Under the pieces are notes generated by a model, which saw nothing but the letters and a program-made list of their open reading frames with translations, did not search any database and was not told where the DNA came from. Of a DNA stretch of 37,344 bases, positions 23,066 to 29,903 are shown piece after piece. The stretch is from AC-50 sp035640455 (GTDB lineage: Bacteria > Actinomycetota > Thermoleophilia > Gaiellales > Gaiellaceae): NCBI GenBank assembly GCA_035640455.1, contig DASQWB010000035.1, positions 1-37,344 on the forward strand, read 5' to 3'. Made by a program: the position numbers and the translations under genes. How positions within the stretch are numbered: the stretch's first letter is position 1; each line of letters opens with the position of its first letter.

Positions 23066-25743
23066 ATCAACCGGAGCAAGACGTCCACGACCTGCGGGTC
23101 GAACTGCGACCCGGCGCCCTCGCGGAGCCGGCGCACCGCCTCCTCGAGCGGGAGCCCGCTGCGGTACGGGCGCTCGGTCGTCATCGCATGGAAGGCGTCG
23201 CAGACGAAGATGATCCGCGACTCGAGCGGGATGGCGTCGCCCGCCAGCTTGTCGGGATAGCCGGCGCCGTCCCAGCGCTCGTGGCAGTGACGGACGATCG
23301 GCCGCACCGCGGCGAGCTCGTCGATCGGCGAGAGGATCCGCTCGCCCCACTCGGGGTGCTGCTCGACGAGCGCCCGCTCCTCGGCCGTCAGCGGTCCGCG
23401 CTTGCGGAGGATGCTCGTCTCGACGCCGATCTTGCCGATGTCGTGGAAGAGCGCGCCCAGCTCGAGCTGCTCCATCCGCTCGGGCGCGAGGCCGATCTCC
23501 TCCGCGACCCGCACCGCGACCTCCTTGATCTCGCGCGCGTGCGTGGACGTGTAGCGGTCGTTCGCCTCGGCCGCGTTCGCGAGCGCCTCGACGGTCGAGA
23601 ACATCGTCCGCCGCAGGCTCGCGAAGCTCGTCGCGTTCGCGAGCGCGAGCTTCGCCTGGTGCGAGAGCCCGGCAAGGAGCCGGAGCCGCTGCGGCGAGAA
23701 GCCGTCCTCGCCGTCGGGCGCGTTCACCGTCAGGCAGCCGTGGCGGTCGTCGAGCCGGAACGGCGCAATCGCGAACGCCGCGCTCGTCAGCTCGGCGGGG
23801 ACGCCCTCGAGCGCCCTCAGCTCGTCGGCGCTGAACACGCGCAGCTCCGCGCTCCCGAGGAAGTCGCCGGCGGCGGCCGCGGGAATACGCACGTCGCGGA
23901 GGCGGTTCTCGGCCTCCGGCTCGTAGCCGTGGCAGGCCACCGGACGCAGGTCGGCGTCCGCCGTGTCCTGGAGCCAGATCGAGCCGCGCGGAGCGTCGAG
24001 GAAGGCCGTCGCGAGCCCGGCCACGAGCCCGAGCACGTCGTCGAGCTCGTCGACGGTCGCGACCTCGCGGCTGAAGGTGAGGAGCGCGTTCGCGACCTCG
24101 AGCTGCTCCTTCGCGTTCGCCGCTTCGCGCCGCGCCGTCTCGTAGAGGCGCGCGTTCTCGACCGCGACCGAGGCGTGGCTCGCCAGCACCTCGAGGACCC
24201 GCACGTCGTCGTCGGGGAACTGGTCGGCGCCGAGCTTCGAGACGACGATCGTGCCCGTCACGCGCCTGCCGTAGCGGAGCGGCACCGCGAGCAGCGACTC
24301 GTCGACGACCTCGGTCCCCGGCACGACCTGCGCGAACTCGCAGTCGCGCGCGTTGCGGACGAGGAGCGTCCTGCCCTCCCTCGCGGCTGTGCCCGTGATG
24401 CCCTCGCCGACGCGGCAGGAGAGGTTCGCGAGGCCGCGGGTGCAGTCGTCACAGTCGTCGCCGCGGAAGCCGATCGGCCGCAGCTCCTCGCCGTCCAGAA
24501 CGTAGACGCGGCAGTTGTGGTAGTCGATGAGCTTCCGCAGCTCGTCGGTCACGGCGGCGCCGATCTCGGTCAGCTCGTTGAGCCGGTTGAGCTGGCCGCC
24601 GAGGCGCTGGAGCATCTTCAGGTGGGCGATCGAGCGGAGGTCGCGCTCCGCGACGCCGTCTGCCTGCGGCCGCTCGGCGTCGGTCTCGCTGAAGACGAGA
24701 CTCGCCCGACCGCCGCGCGCCTTGACCGTCATCATCGCCGCCTCCGCCGAGGCGATCAGCTCGCGCGCGTTCATCCCGTGGGCGGGCGCGGAGGCGATCC
24801 CGGCCGAGACGGAGAGCAGCCCGATCGTCGGGAACGGCTCCCGTGCGAGGCGCCGGTGGAGGCGATCGACCACCTGCACGGCGGCCGCGGCGTCGCAGGT
24901 CGGCATGATCACGGCGAACTCCTCGCCGCCGACGCGGCAGAGGACGTCGGAGAGGCGGAGCTCGGTGCGGAGCAGGTCGGCGAACGCGACGAGCACCTCG
25001 TCGCCGGTTCCGTGGCCGTGGACGTCGTTCACGCGCTTGAACTCGTCGAGGTCGAGCATCGCCACCGCCACCGCCTCGCCGGAGCGGTTGGCGCGGACGA
25101 GCTCTGCCCGCAGGCGATCGTGGAAGTAGCGGTGGTTGAAGAGGCCGGTGAGGGAGTCGGACTGCGCCTGGAGCTCGAGGCGCGCGCGGGTTTGCGCGTT
25201 GTCGAAGGCGAGCGCGACCGCGTCGCCGAAGCGCTGCGCGAGCTCGAACTCCTCCTCGGTGAAGGCGGCGTCCTCGCCGAGGCGGTAGATGTTGAGCGCG
25301 CCCTCGACCTGCGCGCGGGCGATCAGCGGGATGCACATGAGCGCCTCCGGCTCGCCCGGCGGCGTGCCGGGAACGGTCTTGCTGCGCGGGTCGGTGTGCG
25401 CGTCGTTCGTCAGCACCGCCGTTCGGTTCAGCGTCGCCCAGCCGGTGATCCCCTCGCCGAAGGCGAGGCGCGAGCCGAGGATCTGGTCTGCCCAGCGGTC
25501 GCGCGCGTAGACGGCGACGAGCTCGCGCCGCGGCTCCTCGGTCTCGTAGACGGTCAGCGTGTCGTAGGGGACGAGCTCGCCGAGCGTGGCGGCGACCTGC
25601 TCGAGAAGCGCGTCGAGCTCCTGCTCGGCGAGGAGCTGGTGGAAGACGTCGGCGAGGCGCTTGTACGACTCGATGCCGCCCGGACTCGGCGTCGGGGGTG
25701 GGACAGCCCGAAGGGGGCTCAGCTGCCGCGCGGGTTGGGACAT
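23053..25743 (-). CDS. Bifunctional c-di-GMP enzyme: GAF-GGDEF-GAF-GAF-HD-GYP
   Basis: An 896-aa cytosolic signalling protein. GAF1 is at about residues 25-185. The GGDEF cyclase domain spans about 190-350, with the active site GGEEF at 272-276. An intact product-inhibition site RLSD (263-266) lies exactly five residues before it. GAF2 (about 370-530) contains a Cys cluster (Cys431, 434, 443). GAF3 lies at about 545-700. The HD-GYP phosphodiesterase domain is at about 705-890: HDIGK (767-771), HCHERWDGAGYP (819-830). Both synthetic and degradative active sites look intact. ATG at 25743 is chosen because longer readings run into the GNAT gene on the same strand. The GNAT gene lies 32 nt upstream and may be cotranscribed. 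Confidence 0.93.
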   Translation of the reverse strand: MSQPARQLSPLRAVPPPTPSPGGIESYKRLADVFHQLLAEQELDALLEQVAATLGELVPYDTLTVYETEEPRRELVAVYARDRWADQILGSRLAFGEGITGWATLNRTAVLTNDAHTDPRSKTVPGTPPGEPEALMCIPLIARAQVEGALNIYRLGEDAAFTEEEFELAQRFGDAVALAFDNAQTRARLELQAQSDSLTGLFNHRYFHDRLRAELVRANRSGEAVAVAMLDLDEFKRVNDVHGHGTGDEVLVAFADLLRTELRLSDVLCRVGGEEFAVIMPTCDAAAAVQVVDRLHRRLAREPFPTIGLLSVSAGIASAPAHGMNARELIASAEAAMMTVKARGGRASLVFSETDAERPQADGVAERDLRSIAHLKMLQRLGGQLNRLNELTEIGAAVTDELRKLIDYHNCRVYVLDGEELRPIGFRGDDCDDCTRGLANLSCRVGEGITGTAAREGRTLLVRNARDCEFAQVVPGTEVVDESLLAVPLRYGRRVTGTIVVSKLGADQFPDDDVRVLEVLASHASVAVENARLYETARREAANAKEQLEVANALLTFSREVATVDELDDVLGLVAGLATAFLDAPRGSIWLQDTADADLRPVACHGYEPEAENRLRDVRIPAAAAGDFLGSAELRVFSADELRALEGVPAELTSAAFAIAPFRLDDRHGCLTVNAPDGEDGFSPQRLRLLAGLSHQAKLALANATSFASLRRTMFSTVEALANAAEANDRYTSTHAREIKEVAVRVAEEIGLAPERMEQLELGALFHDIGKIGVETSILRKRGPLTAEERALVEQHPEWGERILSPIDELAAVRPIVRHCHERWDGAGYPDKLAGDAIPLESRIIFVCDAFHAMTTERPYRSGLPLEEAVRRLREGAGSQFDPQVVDVLLRLIQAS

Positions 25744-25775
25744 GCCGCACAGGAAACATCGCGTTGTGCGGCCTG

Positions 25776-26309
25776 TTACGACATCCCGCGATTGGGGGTT
25801 GAGTCGCGCAGCCGCCGCCGGTACAGCACGTGCGGCAGGGCCGCCCACTCGATGTCGCGCTCGTAGCGGAAGCCGGTCTTCTCCATCACGCGCCGTGAGG
25901 CGAGGTTGTGCGGCAGCGTGAAGGCGACGATCTCCTCGAGCCCGAGCCGCTCGCGCGCGACACGCACGAGTGCCGCGGCCATCTCGGTCGCGATCCCGCG
26001 CCCCCACCAGGCGGCGGCGACGCGGTAGCCGAGCTCGACCTCGTCGCGTCCCTCGATCCGAACCCGCCGGAGCGCCGCGGTGGCCATCGGCTCGCCCTTC
26101 TCTCGGGGGTGGAAGACCCATGGGCCGAAGCCGTTTCGCGCCCAGTGCTCGAGCCCCGCCCGCAGCTGCTCCCACGTCTCGTTCTCCGAGCGCAGGCCGC
26201 CGAGCGTCGCCATGACGTCGGGGTCGCTGTCGAGCTCGCGCAGCACCTCGAAGTGCTCCTCGCGGAGCCGCTCCCCGAGCAGCCGCTTCGTCTCGACTCG
26301 CTCCGTCAC
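25776..26309 (-). CDS. GNAT acetyltransferase, RimJ/RimL type
   Basis: A 177-aa N-acetyltransferase. It begins with the VETKRLLGERLREEHFEVLR segment typical of the Acetyltransf_3 group (T-x-R-L-x-L-R). The acetyl-CoA motif is WWGRGIATEMAAALVRVA, and FTLPHNLASRRVMEKTGFRY is the conserved motif B (N-x-x-S-x-x-V-x-E-K-x-G-F). GTG at 26309 is chosen over longer readings because it gives the family's normal N-terminus; GATCCT stands 6 nt upstream. It could acetylate a ribosomal protein N-terminus, an antibiotic or another amine; the substrate is not readable. Confidence 0.87.
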   Translation of the reverse strand: MTERVETKRLLGERLREEHFEVLRELDSDPDVMATLGGLRSENETWEQLRAGLEHWARNGFGPWVFHPREKGEPMATAALRRVRIEGRDEVELGYRVAAAWWGRGIATEMAAALVRVARERLGLEEIVAFTLPHNLASRRVMEKTGFRYERDIEWAALPHVLYRRRLRDSTPNRGMS

Positions 26310-26546
26310 CTCAATAGGATCGCCGAGCGATACCCGCTCGAGGGGAGGCGCGCCTTGGGCCCTTTCGGACAAGGGCCCGAGACCTCGCCCTCGTCGATCC
26401 GAGCGCCGGTCCGCGGCCGAGTCAAGCGCTGGGCCGTTCGCTCGTCCAGCCGCGGCTGACAACGAGGCGCCTCCAATGGGGGATTCGCAGTTCCCCAATT
26501 CGGGTCAGGCCGAGCCCCGGGATATCCCCGATTCACAGGATGTGCA

Positions 26547-26552
26547 TATCGT
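26547..26552 (+). promoter_or_regulatory. Possible -10 element of the collagen-like gene
   Basis: TATCGT at 26547-26552 predicts a transcription start near 26559, which would leave a leader of about 22 nt before GTG 26581 and would exclude the upstream ATG 26476. The stretch 26310-26546 holds no gene I can support; it contains short GC-rich inverted repeats such as GGGGA...TCCCC at 26478-26495. Confidence 0.3.
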
Positions 26553-26580
26553 TCGCGGATGGTGGCTCCGCGGCGAGTCG

Positions 26581-29535
26581 GTGGTGCGTCCGCGGTCCAC
26601 GCGTTCGCTGCTCTCTCTCGCCGCGTGCTCGGCCCTCGCCGGCACGCTCGCGGCGGGTTCGGCCGCGCACGGTGGTGATCCGACGCTCATCCACTCGTGC
26701 GTGAACTCGGCCGGCGCAATCCGCATCATCAAGCCGAACGGGGTCTGCCGTCGCAAGGAGACTCCGCTCGACTGGAGCAAGGCAGGCCGCGGTCCGACCG
26801 GCCTTCAGGGGCCTACGGGCGCCCGGGGCCCGACAGGTAGTCGCGGGCCGACGGGCGCGCAAGGGCCGACCGGGGAGCACGGCGCGACCGGAGATCGCGG
26901 ACCGGCCGGGCGGGACGGCGCGGCCGGCGCGCAGGGTCCCACCGGCGCGCGCGGGCCAACGGGAGCACGCGGCCCGACGGGCGCGGCCGGGGCCACCGGT
27001 GCGCCGGGGGCGCAAGGCGCGACCGGCGCCCGCGGCGCGACCGGCGCGCAGGGCGCCACGGGCGCTACCGGATCTCGCGGCCCGACAGGCGCGAGCGGCG
27101 CCACGGGTGCGAGAGGCGCGACCGGTGCGAAGGGTTCGACTGGCGCGAAGGGCACGACCGGCGCAAAAGGCCCCACCGGCGCGAGGGGAGCCACCGGGGC
27201 GACTGGGGCCACGGGAGCGAAGGGAGCGACAGGTGCCCGAGGACCGACCGGCGCACGCGGCCTGACCGGGGCGAAAGGTGCCACCGGCGCGAAGGGCTCG
27301 ACCGGCGCGAAGGGCGCGACTGGTGCGAAGGGAGCCACCGGGGCGGCTGGCGCGACGGGTGCGAAGGGAGCGACGGGTGCGCGCGGCCCGACGGGCGCAC
27401 GTGGCCCGACGGGTGCGCGGGGCCCGACGGGCGCGAAGGGCGCAACGGGTGAGAGGGGCGCCACCGGCGCGAAGGGTGCTACCGGCGCGAAAGGTTCGAC
27501 AGGCGCGAAGGGTGCGACCGGCGAGAAGGGTTCGACCGGCGCGAAGGGAGCCACCGGTGCGGCTGGCGCAACGGGAACGAAGGGAGCGACCGGCGCCCGC
27601 GGGCCGACAGGAGCGCGCGGCCCGACCGGAGCCACGGGCCCGACGGGCGCGAAGGGTGCCACTGGCGCCAAGGGCGCAACAGGTGCGCGCGGCGCAACAG
27701 GTGCCAAAGGCGCCACAGGCGCGAACGGCATGACGGGTGCCAAAGGCGCCACCGGTGAGAAGGGCGCAACGGGCGCGAAGGGCGCAACTGGAGCGAAGGG
27801 CGCGACCGGTGCGAAGGGCGCGACCGGAGCGAAGGGCGCCACAGGTGCGCGGGGTCCGACAGGCGCTCAGGGTCCGACGGGAGCGAAGGGCGCCACGGGC
27901 GCGCAGGGTGCAACGGGTGCCAAGGGGGTGACCGGTGCCAACGGCGCGACCGGCGCGAAGGGTGCCACGGGCGCGCAGGGAGTGACTGGCGCGAAGGGCA
28001 CGACCGGAGCGAAGGGCACGACCGGAGCAACGGGCGCAACTGGTCCTAAGGGCGCGACGGGTGCGCGGGGCCCGACCGGTGCGCGGGGCCCGACAGGTGC
28101 TCAGGGTCTGACGGGCGCGAAGGGTGCTACGGGCGCGCAGGGTGTGACTGGCGCGAAGGGCGCGACCGGTGCGAAGGGCGCGACGGGCGTGAACGGTGCC
28201 ACGGGCGCGCAGGGTGTGACTGGTGCCGAGGGTGCGACGGGCGCGAAGGGTGCTACGGGCGCGCAGGGTGTGACTGGCGCGAAGGGCGCGACCGGTGCGA
28301 AGGGCCCGACCGGTGCGAAGGGTGCGACCGGTGCGCGGGGCCCGACAGGTGCTCAGGGTCCGACAGGCGCCAAGGGTGCCACGGGCGCGAAGGGTGCCAC
28401 GGGCGCGCAGGGTGCGACCGGAGCAAAGGGTGCAACCGGTCCTAAGGGCGCGACGGGCACTAAGGGTGCTACGGGCGCGCAGGGTGTGACCGGAGCGAAG
28501 GGCACGACCGGAGCGAAGGGCACGACCGGAGCAAAGGGTGCGACCGGAGCAAAGGGTGCGACCGGAGCAAAGGGCGCGACCGGTGCGCGGGGTCCGACAG
28601 GTGCTCAGGGTCCGACGGGCGCGAAGGGCGCCACGGGCGCGCAGGGTGCGACCGGTGCGAAGGGTGCGACCGGTGCGAAGGGCGCGACCGGTGCGCGGGG
28701 TCCGACAGGTGCTCAGGGTCCGACCGGCGCGAAGGGCGCGACCGGCGCGAAGGGTGCCACGGGCGCGAAGGGGGCAACTGGTGCGAAGGGTGCGACCGGC
28801 GCGAAGGGTGCGACCGGCGCGAAGGGAGTGACGGGCCCCAAGGGCGCGACCGGCCCCAAGGGCGCGACCGGCGCAAGAGGACCTACCGGGGCCAAGGGCC
28901 CGACCGGCGCGAAGGGCACAACGGGGGCGAAAGGCGCGACCGGCGCGCTTGGCGTGACGGGCGCGAAGGGCGCCACGGGCGCTCGCGGTCCCACTGGCGC
29001 GCGAGGCCCCACGGGGACACGCGGCCCGACGGGAGCCAAGGGAGTGACGGGCGCCAAGGGAGCGACCGGCGCGAACGGCACGGACGGCAGCCGCGGTCCG
29101 ACGGGGGCGAAAGGCGCGACCGGTGCGAAGGGCCCGACCGGCTCGAAGGGCCCCACCGGTGCCAAGGGCGCGACGGGCGCAAAGGGCGCGACCGGCGCGA
29201 AGGGAACGACAGGCGCCAAGGGAGCGACAGGATCGCGAGGCCCGACCGGTCCGTCGACGAGCGCGTCGATCGTCCAGGACGGCGCCGGCGCCAACACCGC
29301 GAGCAACCCGAACGCCGGCACGACCTTCAGCGACACCGCCACCTGCACCGGCGGCAAGGTCGTCCTCGGCGGCGGCGGTCAGATCACCGCGACCGGCCAG
29401 CGAGAGCGCACGGCGATGCTCGAGTCCTATGCGAGCAGCTCCACCGTCTGGACGGTCGTCGGCATCGTGACGACCACGATGACCGGCTCGAACACCGCCC
29501 GCGCGACGGCGTACGCGATCTGCGGCAACCCGTAG
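26581..29535 (+). CDS. Secreted collagen-like protein with about 273 Gly-X-Y triplets
   Basis: A 984-aa protein if started at GTG 26581. Residues 1-30 form a signal peptide (RSTRSLLSLAACSALAGTLA). A short domain with two Cys follows (LIHSCVNSAGAIRIIKPNGV to CRRKETPLDWSKAG), a lead-in seen in many actinobacterial collagen-like proteins. Residues 71-891 are uninterrupted Gly-X-Y, mostly alternating G-A/P-T with G-A-K/R/Q. The last 93 residues are a distinct domain (TATCTGGKVVLGGGGQITAT, WTVVGIVTTTMTGSNTARAT, AICGNP) with two Cys and no sortase signal. The shaft is very basic with few acidic residues. Threonine in the Y position recalls the glycosylated GPT repeats of Bacillus BclA. Alternative starts are GTG 26542 or ATG 26476. 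It probably makes a long cell-surface or extracellular filament. Confidence 0.93.
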   Translation: MVRPRSTRSLLSLAACSALAGTLAAGSAAHGGDPTLIHSCVNSAGAIRIIKPNGVCRRKETPLDWSKAGRGPTGLQGPTGARGPTGSRGPTGAQGPTGEHGATGDRGPAGRDGAAGAQGPTGARGPTGARGPTGAAGATGAPGAQGATGARGATGAQGATGATGSRGPTGASGATGARGATGAKGSTGAKGTTGAKGPTGARGATGATGATGAKGATGARGPTGARGLTGAKGATGAKGSTGAKGATGAKGATGAAGATGAKGATGARGPTGARGPTGARGPTGAKGATGERGATGAKGATGAKGSTGAKGATGEKGSTGAKGATGAAGATGTKGATGARGPTGARGPTGATGPTGAKGATGAKGATGARGATGAKGATGANGMTGAKGATGEKGATGAKGATGAKGATGAKGATGAKGATGARGPTGAQGPTGAKGATGAQGATGAKGVTGANGATGAKGATGAQGVTGAKGTTGAKGTTGATGATGPKGATGARGPTGARGPTGAQGLTGAKGATGAQGVTGAKGATGAKGATGVNGATGAQGVTGAEGATGAKGATGAQGVTGAKGATGAKGPTGAKGATGARGPTGAQGPTGAKGATGAKGATGAQGATGAKGATGPKGATGTKGATGAQGVTGAKGTTGAKGTTGAKGATGAKGATGAKGATGARGPTGAQGPTGAKGATGAQGATGAKGATGAKGATGARGPTGAQGPTGAKGATGAKGATGAKGATGAKGATGAKGATGAKGVTGPKGATGPKGATGARGPTGAKGPTGAKGTTGAKGATGALGVTGAKGATGARGPTGARGPTGTRGPTGAKGVTGAKGATGANGTDGSRGPTGAKGATGAKGPTGSKGPTGAKGATGAKGATGAKGTTGAKGATGSRGPTGPSTSASIVQDGAGANTASNPNAGTTFSDTATCTGGKVVLGGGGQITATGQRERTAMLESYASSSTVWTVVGIVTTTMTGSNTARATAYAICGNP
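26791..29253 (+). repeat. 18-bp tandem repeat array encoding the Gly-X-Y shaft
   Basis: About 137 copies of an 18-bp unit (two triplets, GATGAK-like) with no frame interruption across 2463 bp. Larger blocks are duplicated: the marker GARGPTGAQG recurs at 27845, 28079 (variant), 28331, 28583 and 28691, with successive distances 234, 252, 252 and 108 bp, all multiples of 18. The array is prone to slippage and misassembly. Confidence 0.95.
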
Positions 29536-29540
29536 CCCGA

Positions 29541-29552
29541 TAGAGTCGCGGC
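29541..29552 (+). promoter_or_regulatory. Leaderless promoter of the NTF2-like gene
   Basis: TAGAGT (29541-29546) lies 6 nt before the GTG at 29553, with no Shine-Dalgarno. The same hexamer and similar spacing occur before csoR. Confidence 0.5.
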
Positions 29553-29903
29553 GTGGACACGCGCGAAGCGGCCGAGCGCTGGCGCGTCACGTGGGAACGC
29601 TGCTGGCAGACGCACGAGCCGGACCCGATCGTCGCGCTGTACGCCGACGGCGCGTACTTCCAGACGCATCCGTTCAGGGATCCACAGACACCACGGGACT
29701 ACATCGAGCCGACGCTCGCGGCGGAGGAGTCGGCCACCTGCCGGTTCGGGCAGCCGCTCGTCGACGGCGACCGCGCGGCCGTCGAATGGCACGCAGAGAC
29801 GGTGCTGAAGGACGGCGGACGCGAGAAGCTCGCCGGCGTCTCGCTGCTTCGGTTCGACGCGGACGGCCTCGTCGTCGAGCAGCGCGATTTCTGGACCCTC
29901 TAG
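29553..29903 (+). CDS. NTF2/SnoaL-like fold protein
   Basis: A 116-aa single-domain protein of the NTF2-like cone fold. RWRVTWERCWQTHEPDPIVA is the first helix pair, LYADGAYFQTHPFRDP the next strand/loop, and DRAAVEWHAETVLKDGGREK to LLRFDADGLVVEQRDFW the strands of the sheet. Members are small-molecule isomerases, cyclases or binding proteins; no specific catalytic Asp/His pair can be assigned. GTG 29553 fits family length. The stop overlaps the convergent membrane-protein stop at a shared CTAG (29900-29903). It follows the collagen-like gene by 17 bp but appears to have its own promoter. Confidence 0.85.
   Translation: MDTREAAERWRVTWERCWQTHEPDPIVALYADGAYFQTHPFRDPQTPRDYIEPTLAAEESATCRFGQPLVDGDRAAVEWHAETVLKDGGREKLAGVSLLRFDADGLVVEQRDFWTL

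Noticed and set aside
25744..26175. N-terminal extension of the c-di-GMP protein
   Set aside because: The extension runs through the GNAT gene in another frame and has no domain character; ATG 25743 gives a clean GAF start.
26791..29253. CRISPR-like array
   Set aside because: Repeats are contiguous 18-bp coding units with no unique spacers and keep one reading frame throughout.
26805..29357. Long antisense readings of proline/valine/alanine repeats opposite the collagen gene
   Set aside because: The 18-bp repeat of Gly codons gives stop-free frames on both strands automatically. The sense frame has a signal peptide, end domains and perfect Gly periodicity; the antisense ones have none.
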